A stretch of DNA of 28,053 nt from Chloroflexi bacterium UBA4733 (lineage in GTDB: Bacteria; Chloroflexota; UBA4733): contig DHIZ01000246.1 in assembly GCA_002404055.1 (NCBI GenBank), positions 16,474-44,526 on the forward strand, given 5' to 3'. Under the pieces are notes generated by a model. The model searched no databases. It saw only the letters and a list, made by a program, of their open reading frames with translations, and was not told where the DNA came from. Below, one piece after another: positions 13,618-21,125 of the stretch; positions within the stretch are counted from its first letter, which is position 1, and each line of letters opens with the position of its first letter. A program made the position numbers and the translations under genes.

Positions 13618-15117
13618 ATGGCAGCGAGCAAGAACTTTCTGGCGGTGGATCTGGGGGCTTCCAGCGGAAGGGTCCTGCTGGGTCGCTGGGACGGCAACCG
13701 CTTCGGCTTGCAGGAACTGCACCGCTTTGCCAACGGCGGCGTTGTCGTCCTCGGCCACCTCCATTGGGATGTACTGCGCCTCTGGCAGGAACTGCTGGCC
13801 GGCCTTGCTCGCTACGCCGCCGCCTACGACGCGCCGCTGGCCGGCATCGGTATCGATAGCTGGGCTGTCGACTATGGCCTGCTGGATGGAAAAGGCCGCT
13901 TGCTCGGCAATCCCTACCATTACCGCGACCAGCGTACCGACGGCGTGGCGGCGCAGGTGTTTGCGCGGCTGCCCTGGACCGAGGTCTTTGCGCGCACCGG
14001 CATCCAACAGTTGCCTTTCAACACGCTCTACCAGTTAGCCAGCATGCAGGGTAGCGGTGATCCGCAACTCGCTGCGGCCGAGACGCTCCTGCTGATGCCC
14101 GACCTGCTCGGTTACTGGCTCACCGGCCGCAAGGTAGCGGAATACACAAACGCGACCACCACGCAGATGCTCGACTGCCGGACCCGGACATGGGCGACCG
14201 ACATGCTTGCTCAGCTTGGGCTACCCGCCGGCCTCCTGCCACCCCTCGTCGAGGCCGGGTCGCAGCTCGGCGCCCTGCTGCCGGAGGTCGCCGCCGCCGC
14301 CGGGCTGAGCAGCGGTACCCCGATATTCGCTCCCGGCACCCACGACACGGCCAGCGCCGTTGCCGCCATACCGGGTCTGGACGACCGCAGCGCCTACATC
14401 AGCAGCGGTACCTGGAGCCTGGTCGGTCTGGAGGTACGCGCACCCATCGTCAACGATGCAGCACGGGCGAGCAACGTCACCAACGAAGGAGGCGTCTACG
14501 GCACGATCCGGCTGCTGAAGAACGTCACCGGCCTCTGGCTGGTGCAGGAGTGCCAACGCCGCTGGCAGCAAGACGGTCAGCAGTACCCCTGGGAAGAGCT
14601 ACTGGCCCTGGCCGGGATGGCTCCGTCCTTGCGCAGCCTGATCGATCCCGATGCGCCAGCGTTTCTGCACCCGACCGACATGCCGGCTGCCATCCGCGCC
14701 TCTTGCCGGCAACACGGCGAACATGTCCCAGACGATGTTGGTATGATCGTCCGTTGCTGCCTGGAGAGCATCGCCTTGAAATATCGAATGGTGCTGGAAG
14801 TATTGGAACGACTGGCCGGCCGCCAGGTCGAGACAATCCGCATTGTCGGCGGAGGAAGCCAGAATCAACTGCTCTGCCAGTTCACCGCCGACGCCTGCGG
14901 CCGGCCTGTTGTCGCAGGCCCGGTAGAAGCCACCGCCCTCGGCAACATCCTGGTCCAGGCCATCACCGCCGGCCACCTGCCGGACCTCGCCGCCGGTCGC
15001 GGGGCGATCGCCGCGTCGGTCGAAGTACAACGCTACGAGCCGAATCTGGATGGGGCGGTGCGGTGGGATGACGCCTTTGCGCGCATCACTGAACGAATCA
15101 GCATAGGAAGCGAATGA
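13618..15117 (+). CDS. rhaB: Rhamnulokinase (FGGY carbohydrate kinase family)
   Basis: Expected to phosphorylate L-rhamnulose with ATP to L-rhamnulose-1-phosphate, the substrate of RhaEW at 2.4 kb. The 499-aa protein has both FGGY halves. The N-terminal ATPase fold shows DLGASSGRVLLGRW at residue 10 and GIGIDSWAVDYGLLD around 78. Then come NPYHYRDQRTDG and a TNATTTQMLD segment typical of RhaB. The C-terminal half starts near PGTHDTASAV and has ISSGTWSLVG and the nucleotide-binding IVGGGSQNQLL. A GGGGAGGAG site precedes the ATG. It is divergent from the PhyH gene, followed by a strong hairpin and a TIM-barrel isomerase gene on the same strand. Confidence 0.92.
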   Translation: MAASKNFLAVDLGASSGRVLLGRWDGNRFGLQELHRFANGGVVVLGHLHWDVLRLWQELLAGLARYAAAYDAPLAGIGIDSWAVDYGLLDGKGRLLGNPYHYRDQRTDGVAAQVFARLPWTEVFARTGIQQLPFNTLYQLASMQGSGDPQLAAAETLLLMPDLLGYWLTGRKVAEYTNATTTQMLDCRTRTWATDMLAQLGLPAGLLPPLVEAGSQLGALLPEVAAAAGLSSGTPIFAPGTHDTASAVAAIPGLDDRSAYISSGTWSLVGLEVRAPIVNDAARASNVTNEGGVYGTIRLLKNVTGLWLVQECQRRWQQDGQQYPWEELLALAGMAPSLRSLIDPDAPAFLHPTDMPAAIRASCRQHGEHVPDDVGMIVRCCLESIALKYRMVLEVLERLAGRQVETIRIVGGGSQNQLLCQFTADACGRPVVAGPVEATALGNILVQAITAGHLPDLAAGRGAIAASVEVQRYEPNLDGAVRWDDAFARITERISIGSE

Positions 15118-15137
15118 CTCTTTCAGACTGCACGATC

Positions 15138-15191
15138 GGTTCCCCCGCGCACGGGGGAACCTGGCGAGCGGTGCGAGCCGGAGGGGGCCTG
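15138..15191 (+). repeat. Dispersed hairpin repeat, copy 2 (terminator-like, after rhaB)
   Basis: It begins with a perfect 10-bp stem GGTTCCCCCG / CGGGGGAACC with a CGCA loop (15138-15161), 20 nt after the rhaB stop, then CTGGCGAG and GTGCGAGCCGGA. It matches the element at 11771. The hairpin may slow or end rhaB transcription, though it has no T-run. Confidence 0.7.
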
Positions 15192-15349
15192 CCACCATAC
15201 TCGATGTGCGCCGGACAGTAGCAACGAACACACCTCTCAGATGGCAGCGATGCCCATTTGACATCCAACCCGACCGCTCCGTACCATCCTAACCATCTGG
15301 ACGTTATAGTTTGCCCGCCCGCCGACGCTGGCGCGGCCTGGAGGATGTT

Positions 15350-16159
15350 GTGGCATATACCCTCGCGCTCTGTAGTTGGAGTCTGCACCGTCATCTCCCC
15401 ATGCGGGGGAAGGCGCCGGCCGAGACGCCGATCTCCCTGCTCGACTTCATCCGTATCACGCGCGAGCGCTACGGCATCGGCCAGGTGGAACTCTGTCAGA
15501 CGCACTTCGACTCCTTCAAGCACAAGTACCTGGATAGCATCAAGGCCACGCTGAGCCGCTACAACGTACGCGCCATCACCATGCCGATCGACGTCGGCAA
15601 CATCTCCCAGGTTGACCCGATCAAGCGCGAAGCGGATATCCGGTTGATCATGCAATGGATCGACGCCGCCGCCTACATCGGCATTCCGGCGGTGCGCGTC
15701 AACAGCGGACGGCAGCCGGAGGGGCAGTTTGACCTCCAGACCACCATCAACAGCTACCGCACGCTGGTCTCCTATGGCAAGATGATCAATTGCAAGATAC
15801 TCATGGAGAATCACGGCAGCATCTCCGCCGACCCGGCGAACATCGCCAAAATCGTGCAGGGGGTCAACAGCAACTGGTTCCGTTTGCTCCCCGACTTCGG
15901 CAACTTCGATCCGGCCACGCGCTACGAAGGGCTGCAACTGATGCTGCCGATGGCCGCGGTGGTGCATGCCAAGACGCTCGACTTTGACGAACAGGGCAAG
16001 CAGACGGCCTACGACTACGACCTCTGCATGCGCCTGGTGGCCCAGAGCGGCTTCAACGGCCCACTCTCGATCGAATACGAGGGTAAAGGCGACGAGTACG
16101 AAGGCATCGCCAAATCGCGCGACCTGATCCTCGGCCACATCAGCACGCAGGCAGCCTAG
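15350..16159 (+). CDS. Xylose isomerase-like TIM-barrel sugar isomerase/epimerase
   Basis: Probable metal-dependent sugar or sugar-phosphate isomerase/epimerase (269 aa). The barrel shows YTLALCSWSLHRHL at the start, ILMENHG with a metal-ligand Glu, LLPDFGNF with a ligand Asp, VVHAKTLDF with a His, and the closing SIEYEGKG with a Glu. I place the start at the GTG 15350 because GGAGG lies 5 nt before it and homologous enzymes begin about there. An in-frame ATG at 15311 would add 13 basic residues that do not fit. It lies about 230 bp after rhaB with a hairpin repeat between them. Its ending motif is shared with the paralog at 18884. Substrate unknown. Confidence 0.85.
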   Translation: MAYTLALCSWSLHRHLPMRGKAPAETPISLLDFIRITRERYGIGQVELCQTHFDSFKHKYLDSIKATLSRYNVRAITMPIDVGNISQVDPIKREADIRLIMQWIDAAAYIGIPAVRVNSGRQPEGQFDLQTTINSYRTLVSYGKMINCKILMENHGSISADPANIAKIVQGVNSNWFRLLPDFGNFDPATRYEGLQLMLPMAAVVHAKTLDFDEQGKQTAYDYDLCMRLVAQSGFNGPLSIEYEGKGDEYEGIAKSRDLILGHISTQAA

Positions 16160-16190
16160 CCTGGCGACCGACGCCCGGCGACCCACGCCT

Positions 16191-16293
16191 GGCGACTAAA
16201 GTCGCGGCTACAAGCCGCAAAGTCCGCCTACGCGGACTCGTTCCCAGCCCGCGTAGGCGGGCTTCGCTCGCGGTAGCCGCGACTTCAGTCGCC
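16191..16293. repeat. Large palindromic repeat element A
   Basis: Outer arms of 21 bp (16191-16211 and 16273-16293) are inverted with one mismatch and carry the GGCGACT-AAGTCGCG core. Two smaller hairpins sit inside (GTCCGC / GCGGAC and AGCCCGC / GCGGGCT). Just upstream (16162-16190) are two partial tips of the left end with a 14-bp period. It lies between the convergent isomerase and greA genes. Element B at 19711 is a second copy. Looks like a non-autonomous mobile or REP-like element that may also end transcripts from both sides. Confidence 0.85.
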
Positions 16294-16308
16294 GGGCAAC
16301 CTGCACCA

Positions 16309-16782
16309 CTAATCAACGCTAATAATCGTGTAGTTGATCTTGCCGCTGGGTGTCTCGACGGGCACGCTGTCGCCAATGCCACGGTTGAGGAGCGCCTTGC
16401 CGACCGGACTCTCGTTGGAAATGCGTCCTTCACGTGGTGACGCCTCGTGGGAGCCAACAATCACATAGTCGGCGCGGCGGCCGTCGGCCATCTCAATCGT
16501 CACCCGCGAACCCAGGTTGACGGTGCCGTTGTGACGATTCTCGATGACGACTGCCTCTTTCAGCAGCCGCTCCAGATCGGAGATCTGCCCTTCCACAAAG
16601 GCTTGCTGCTGTTTGGCATCCTCGTAGGCGGCACTCTCCGAGATGTCGCCGCCTTCACGCGCCTCGCGGATCATTTCCGCTACCTCAGCGCGGCGGGCTG
16701 TTTTCAAGTGTTCAAGTTCCGCCTTCAAGTTCTTGAGGCCCTCCGGCGTCAGGAAGCGGTCGGTCGTGCGGTGTTCTGCCAT
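16309..16782 (-). CDS. greA: Transcription elongation factor GreA
   Basis: Rescues backtracked RNA polymerase by stimulating cleavage of the nascent transcript in the secondary channel. The N-terminal coiled coil spans residues about 9-75, with the tip acidic pair in EGGDISESAAYEDAK, and the C-terminal FKBP-like domain contains GSRVTIE, the HEASPREGRISNESPVGKAL loop, and GDSVPVETPSG. The 157-aa length from the ATG at 16782 is standard. That start has GAGGG 6 nt upstream, whereas the ATG at 16788 has it too close. A separate extended -10 promoter lies about 115 nt upstream, so greA can be expressed apart from the chrB-like operon before it. Confidence 0.97.
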   Translation of the reverse strand: MAEHRTTDRFLTPEGLKNLKAELEHLKTARRAEVAEMIREAREGGDISESAAYEDAKQQQAFVEGQISDLERLLKEAVVIENRHNGTVNLGSRVTIEMADGRRADYVIVGSHEASPREGRISNESPVGKALLNRGIGDSVPVETPSGKINYTIISVD

Positions 16783-16895
16783 TACCATCCCTCGACAAAA
16801 TCAAAACCGACTGGACAACGTCCAGCCGGCAGGCCCCAGGACAAGGGCGCAGACCCGGTGGAGCCAGGCATAGCCCATAGCTCGGTGTGCATCCA

Positions 16896-16904
16896 ATTAT
16901 ACCA
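16896..16904 (-). promoter_or_regulatory. greA promoter with extended -10
   Basis: The minus strand reads TGGTATAAT, a perfect TATAAT with the TGn extension. The best -35 is a weak TTGCGG 15 nt upstream, normal for extended -10 promoters. The predicted leader to greA is about 105 nt. Confidence 0.6.
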
Positions 16905-16975
16905 CTGTTCGGGAAGCCGCAATGACCGGCCAGGTCGGACGCCTCCTGAGAGCAAAGGCGGCGGGGCGGCGCTGC

Positions 16976-17554
16976 CTACCCCACCGGCTGGTCGTCACCG
17001 GCGCGACGGTAGACCTCCTGCTCAAACTCCTCCAGCAACCCTTCGCATTGCTGCAGTTCAGCGGCAACCTGGCTGCGTAAACCGGCATCGAACCAGTCGC
17101 GGTCCGTCACCCGCGTGAACCAGCGGCGAATCTTCTCAAGGTCCTCGCGGATCTCCTCCGCCTCTTCATAGGTGAAGTTCTGGCGGAAGCGCTCAAACTC
17201 GATCTCTTTGGCAAACTTGGTCTGGCACTCTTCGATGATTTCGGCATATTCCTTGGCTGAGAGTTGACGGAACCCAACCCGCAGGCGCTCCTGTTCCGCC
17301 GCCTCAAGTTCAGCGATGCGGAACAGGTTGTAGGTGCCACGCAGCGCCTCGATTCGCACCGTTACAGCCTCCACGCCCTGCACGCAATCCGCAAAGGCGG
17401 GGACAATGCAGACGCATTGTTGCAGGTACAGCACACCTAGACGCTTCAGTTCACGCCACACCGAGACGCGATTGTTCGACGGCTCCGATGGCACGCGATA
17501 GACGAGGAGCATCCAGTCCTGGCCTGGGACCAACTCGCCACTTGTTGCCGTCAT
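16976..17554 (-). CDS. ChrB N-terminal domain-like protein
   Basis: A 192-aa cytoplasmic protein whose first 85 residues resemble the N-terminal domain of the chromate-resistance protein ChrB: WMLLVYRVPSEPSNNRVSVWRELKRLG, then YLQQCVCIVPAF. The remainder (about 90-185) is strongly charged and helical (EIEFERFRQNFTYEEAEEIR), probably coiled coil. The C-terminal ChrB domain of the full-length protein is missing. It is the third gene after a COG4280-like membrane protein and a small membrane protein on the same strand, spaced 43 bp from the latter. No clear ribosome site is present. In full ChrB proteins this domain is linked to chromate sensing; here a role with the membrane proteins is inferred only. 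Confidence 0.78.
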   Translation of the reverse strand: MTATSGELVPGQDWMLLVYRVPSEPSNNRVSVWRELKRLGVLYLQQCVCIVPAFADCVQGVEAVTVRIEALRGTYNLFRIAELEAAEQERLRVGFRQLSAKEYAEIIEECQTKFAKEIEFERFRQNFTYEEAEEIREDLEKIRRWFTRVTDRDWFDAGLRSQVAAELQQCEGLLEEFEQEVYRRAGDDQPVG

Positions 17555-17597
17555 TCAGCGCACACTGCTCGTACGGTGGCCAGCAATCTGCCCGTCC

Positions 17598-17804
17598 CTA
17601 CGCCCCGGACGATCGCGCGACTCGCTGCACGGAGGCGGCCAGCAATACGAGGACCACGATCGGCATGAGCCACCAGGCCGTCAAGCCGCCAAGGACCAAC
17701 AAACCCGTAACGATCAAAGCGATCACCACACCAGCGGCCACCGTCCAATCGTCACCAATAATAAAGTCGTACCAGAAGGCGAAAAACGCCGTGATGAAGC
17801 GCAC
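17598..17804 (-). CDS. Small membrane protein of the COG4280/ChrB_N operon
   Basis: Protein of 68 aa starting MRFITAFFAFWYDFIIGDDW, with two hydrophobic segments (about residues 22-41 and 44-58) and a short basic tail. I prefer the GTG at 17804 because GAGAGGGG lies about 6 nt before it; the longer GTG at 17822 has no such site. Only 21 bp separate it from the membrane protein upstream. The FWYDFIIGDDW start looks conserved-type, but I cannot name a family with known function. Confidence 0.7.
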   Translation of the reverse strand: MRFITAFFAFWYDFIIGDDWTVAAGVVIALIVTGLLVLGGLTAWWLMPIVVLVLLAASVQRVARSSGA

Positions 17805-17825
17805 TGGCAACCCCTCTCTCACTCG

Positions 17826-18662
17826 CTACGAATGGACGGCCACGGCCGGTCGCACCGGCACGCTTTGATTCCTGCGGCGCAAGAGCGCCACCATGCCGAA
17901 CGAACACAGGAGGTAGACCAAAAGAATGGCGAGGAGAGCGCCATCCTGAAGCGGCCACTCCCAGTCCGAACCGTTGACCTTCGTGGCGATGCCGATGGCG
18001 CCCTGGGTGCTCCAGAAGGTGCCGAAGGTAGTCAAGAGGATGCCGACGGCGTATTTCAGCCAGTTCTCGGGCACCTTGCTCAAGGGCTGATGCACCATGA
18101 CCCCGGCGATGCCGACCAGAATAATCGCCGCTGCCGCCCCGGCAGCGGCCAACTGAATGCCGGGCAAGGTTGGCGCGCCGGCAACAACCTTGCCGGTCCC
18201 GTATGCCGCCGTCGTCCCAAAGGTGATAACAATGAAGGCAACCTCCATGCCTTCCAGGAAGACACCTTTGAAGCAGAGCGTGAAGGCGTACCAGTCCATA
18301 CCAGCTCGAACCTGTGTACCGGCTGCCTGAGCTGCCGTCACCTGCTTCTGGTAGATCGCCTCCTCATCATGTAATGCCTTGTAACCGCTCGCCCGCAGAA
18401 TTGCCTTGCGCAGCCACTGCAAACCGAAGACCAGGAGCACGCCACCGACGATTACCCGCAAGGCAACAATCGGAATATTGTTGATGGCAGGGCCCAGAAT
18501 CGCGATGACCACGGCCAGCGCCGCCAACGCGGCCACCACGCCAATGTTGGCCGACCGCCAGCCGCGCGTGACACCCACCGCCAGCACGATGGTGAGCGCC
18601 TCCACCATCTCCACCGACGAGGCAAGGAATGACGCCGCCACCAGACTTATTGCGGCACCCAT
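17826..18662 (-). CDS. COG4280-like multi-pass membrane protein, putative ion transporter
   Basis: A 278-aa integral membrane protein with about seven hydrophobic segments. Two similar acid-bearing motifs occur inside membrane spans: ASFLASSVEMVEALTIVLAVG at the N-terminus and FKGVFLEGMEVAFIVITFG in the middle. Each has an E-x-x-E pattern, reminiscent of duplicated metal or cation transporters such as the GDT1 and FTR1 families, with a charged loop between the halves. I recall this pattern as the uncharacterised COG4280 family. The ATG has AAAGGATGAGGA before it, and a near-consensus promoter lies about 95 nt upstream. It leads an operon with a small membrane protein and a ChrB_N-like protein, so a role in metal or oxyanion handling is possible but unproven. 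Confidence 0.75.
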   Translation of the reverse strand: MGAAISLVAASFLASSVEMVEALTIVLAVGVTRGWRSANIGVVAALAALAVVIAILGPAINNIPIVALRVIVGGVLLVFGLQWLRKAILRASGYKALHDEEAIYQKQVTAAQAAGTQVRAGMDWYAFTLCFKGVFLEGMEVAFIVITFGTTAAYGTGKVVAGAPTLPGIQLAAAGAAAAIILVGIAGVMVHQPLSKVPENWLKYAVGILLTTFGTFWSTQGAIGIATKVNGSDWEWPLQDGALLAILLVYLLCSFGMVALLRRRNQSVPVRPAVAVHS

Positions 18663-18754
18663 GTGTCCTCATCCTTTCAATATGCGGACGCCTGCCATCG
18701 CGCGGAGCCCCGAAATACACACCTGCTGCAATGACACGCTTGTACAACACCTGC

Positions 18755-18784
18755 ACTATACGGTTGCCGCCGGAGCAGTGTCAA
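18755..18784 (-). promoter_or_regulatory. Near-consensus promoter of the COG4280 operon
   Basis: The minus strand reads TTGACA, an 18-nt spacer and TATAGT. Transcription would start near 18748 and give an 85-nt leader containing the palindrome TTGTACAA (18740-18747), which could be a repressor site at the start of transcription. Confidence 0.7.
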
Positions 18785-18883
18785 GCCGGAACGGGCAGTT
18801 CGGGTACTTCCCAATCACTCCTGCGAGATCCCGAACCTCCGGGTGCTACTATCAGCGTGTTGACGGTGACATGGAGACGTTAA

Positions 18884-19705
18884 ATGAAACCTGGCTGCAC
18901 GATGTATAGCTTCAACCGGCAGGCGCGCGCCGGAGAAATCGGCATCGAGGGCTTCCTCGACTACTGCGGCGAACTTGGCCTAGACGGCGTCGATCTCCTC
19001 TCCTACTATTGGACCGACCAGGCCGCTGAGATGGCAAAGGCGCCGGAGTGGCTGCAACGCAACCGGCTGACGCTGGCCGCCTACGCTGTCGGCAACAACT
19101 TCGTCCAAGCCGAGGCATCGGCGCGGGCAACACAAATGCAGATGGTGCGTGACGGCATCGATACGGCAGCGAGGCTCGGCGCGCCGGTGCTGCGCGTCTT
19201 TGGCGGATCCCGGCCCAGGGCCGGCGCCATGTCTCCGGCTGAAGCCCTGGACCTCGCCATCGACAACCTTGGCGCCAGCGCCGCCTACGCGCAAAGCCAG
19301 GGCGTGGTACTCGGCATTGAGAACCACGGCGGCCTGCCGGGGACCGCAGCGGAGGTGCGTCAGGTGCTGGAAGCTGTCAATTCACCAGCATTGCGCCTCA
19401 TTCTGGATGTCGGTAACTTCGTCGGTGTGGGTGACGACCCCGTCGCTGCCACGCGCTCCCTCGCACCCTATGTGACCCACGTCCACCTCAAGGACCTTGG
19501 CCCGACGCCGACGGAGGGGAATAGCCGTCGCGAAAACGTGCCGCTCGGCGACGGCACGATCGACCTTGCCCAGATCTTCCGCATCCTCAAGGAAAGCCAC
19601 TACGCCGGCTACCTGTCAATCGAATACGAAGGCAAGGCTGACCCGACCGAAGCAGTCCGCCGCAGCGCTGCCCACGTGCGAAAGTTGCTGGGGGAGCTGA
19701 GCTGA
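18884..19705 (+). CDS. Xylose isomerase-like TIM-barrel sugar isomerase/epimerase (second copy)
   Basis: A 273-aa TIM-barrel protein of the sugar phosphate isomerase/epimerase group. Likely metal ligands are Glu in VLGIENHGG (about residue 146), Asp in LILDVGNF (about 173), His in HVHLKDLG, and Glu in SIEYEGKA near the end. GCTMYSFNRQAR at the start is typical of inositol or sugar-acid catabolic members. A GGAGA site lies about 6 nt before the ATG. The gene is convergent with a Gfo/Idh oxidoreductase, with a large palindromic repeat between them. The two probably act on related sugars, as these families often do, but the substrate is unknown. Confidence 0.88.
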   Translation: MKPGCTMYSFNRQARAGEIGIEGFLDYCGELGLDGVDLLSYYWTDQAAEMAKAPEWLQRNRLTLAAYAVGNNFVQAEASARATQMQMVRDGIDTAARLGAPVLRVFGGSRPRAGAMSPAEALDLAIDNLGASAAYAQSQGVVLGIENHGGLPGTAAEVRQVLEAVNSPALRLILDVGNFVGVGDDPVAATRSLAPYVTHVHLKDLGPTPTEGNSRRENVPLGDGTIDLAQIFRILKESHYAGYLSIEYEGKADPTEAVRRSAAHVRKLLGELS

Positions 19706-19710
19706 GAACC

Positions 19711-19820
19711 CCCGGCGACTGAAGTCGCGGGCTACAGAATGCGAAGTCCGCCTGCGCGGACTGGTCCAGCCGCCGAAGGGCGGCTTTGCTCGTGGGCAGC
19801 CCGCGACTTCAGTCGCCGGG
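19711..19820. repeat. Large palindromic repeat element B
   Basis: Inverted arms of 25 bp (19711-19735 and 19796-19820) differ at one base and share the GGCGACTGAAGTCGCG core with element A. The interior has GTCCGC / GCGGAC and GCCGCC / GGCGGC hairpins, with spacing like element A. It fills the space between two convergent genes, starting 6 bp after one stop and ending 6 bp before the other. Confidence 0.88.
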
Positions 19821-19825
19821 TCCCC

Positions 19826-20878
19826 CTACAACTCCACGGCCTTCCCTGCAGCGGCGGAGCGATAGGCGGCGTCGATCACGCGCGTCACTTCTAGCGCTTC
19901 GCGGCCCGGTGTCCAGGGCTGGCGGCCGGCCAGTACGTCGTCCACGAACCGTGTGGAGACCAGGTTGAAGGAACGACCTTCCGGCGCCTCTTCGCCCAGC
20001 AAACGTTCCTCCACCGGCTTGCGATCGGGACCGGCGGTGATCTTCACCAGCGGGTTGAGCCGCAGCCCGGCTTCCGTACCCAGCACGAGGAAGGCGTTGG
20101 CGCCGGCAATGTTGGAGGCCCAGGCAATCTCCAGGACGGCGGACGCGCCGTTGGCGCAGCGGAATGTGACCATGGCGCTGTCTTCGACGGTTTGCACCAC
20201 GCCGGCCGGCGCCGGGTCACCGATGCCCTGGTACGTCGTGGCCAGCACGGAGGTGACCCGTGGGTTACCCAACATCCAGAGCAGCAAGTCGATCTGGTAG
20301 ACGCCAATGTCGATCAGCGCGCCGCCGCCGGCGCGCGCTCGGTCGATAAACCAGGTAGCGTCGGTGAACATGTCGATCCCCGGTCGCCCGCGCACGCGGA
20401 AGCTGCTGGAGCGGGCGTGGTACACCGTGCCCAGACTGCCGTCGCTGGCCAACTCGTGCGCCATCCTGGCCCCGGCTGCGTGCCGGTAGCGCGCCGAGCA
20501 GACCGCCAGGAAGCGGCCGCTCCGGTCGGCCGCTTCCACCATCTGTTCGGCCTCCGCCGGGATGAGGGAAAACGGCTTCTCACACAGGACATGCTTCCCC
20601 GCTTGCAGCGCGGCGATCGTGGGCTGGGTGTGCGCAAACGGCGGCGTCGAGACAATGACGGCGTCGATGTCTTTGCGGGCCAGCAGTTCGTCCAGATTGG
20701 ATGTCACGTTCGGGATGCCGTATTCCTGTGCAAACGCCTGCGCACGGTCGGCCAGCACGTCGAACACGGCCACCGTCCGGGCCGGTGCGTGTTGGGCCAA
20801 TGCCCGCATGTGGCTATTGGCAATACGTCCGGTGCCGATGATGCCGATACCAAGTTGGTCCAAGCGATTCCCCTTCAC
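19826..20878 (-). CDS. Gfo/Idh/MocA-family oxidoreductase (second)
   Basis: NAD(P)-dependent sugar-type oxidoreductase of up to 350 aa. The Rossmann motif is IGIIGTGRIANSHM near the start, then VIVSTPPFAHT and the conserved CEKPFSL lysine motif (about residue 99). In the C-terminal domain GGGALIDIGVYQIDLLLW holds the Asp and the aligned catalytic-region residues of the family. The start is uncertain: the GTG at 20878 has AGGAAG upstream, while a TTG at 20863 has AAGGGG 6 nt before it and would begin five residues later. Convergent with the TIM-barrel gene; likely partner in one sugar pathway. Substrate unknown. Confidence 0.9.
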   Translation of the reverse strand: MKGNRLDQLGIGIIGTGRIANSHMRALAQHAPARTVAVFDVLADRAQAFAQEYGIPNVTSNLDELLARKDIDAVIVSTPPFAHTQPTIAALQAGKHVLCEKPFSLIPAEAEQMVEAADRSGRFLAVCSARYRHAAGARMAHELASDGSLGTVYHARSSSFRVRGRPGIDMFTDATWFIDRARAGGGALIDIGVYQIDLLLWMLGNPRVTSVLATTYQGIGDPAPAGVVQTVEDSAMVTFRCANGASAVLEIAWASNIAGANAFLVLGTEAGLRLNPLVKITAGPDRKPVEERLLGEEAPEGRSFNLVSTRFVDDVLAGRQPWTPGREALEVTRVIDAAYRSAAAGKAVEL

Positions 20879-21125
20879 ACGTCGGGCGGCTTCCTTGTTG
20901 CCGTCCTAACGTCCACCAGGATAGACTGCGAAGGGCGTGTTGTCACGTCCGCAAGCGTGGCGGGGTGTGACGCGACGCTAGCCCGCAGAACCCGGCAGCG
21001 TTCGTAATGTTTTTCGTCCCCCCCTTCCTATATCGGAGATGCCCAAATGGGGGATACCATGACCCGGCGTCAATATGGGATGATGCGGCAAGGCAGCGCG
21101 TCTCAGTCGAAAGAGCAGGCAATTC

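Noticed and set aside
15258..15310. TTGACA and TATAGT before the TIM-barrel isomerase gene as one promoter
   Set aside because: They are 41 nt apart, far beyond a working spacer. Either box alone is not convincing.
15098..16186. Minus-strand ORF of 362 codons opposite the TIM-barrel isomerase
   Set aside because: No recognisable domain, and it runs through the hairpin repeat. The plus strand has metal-ligand motifs in order.
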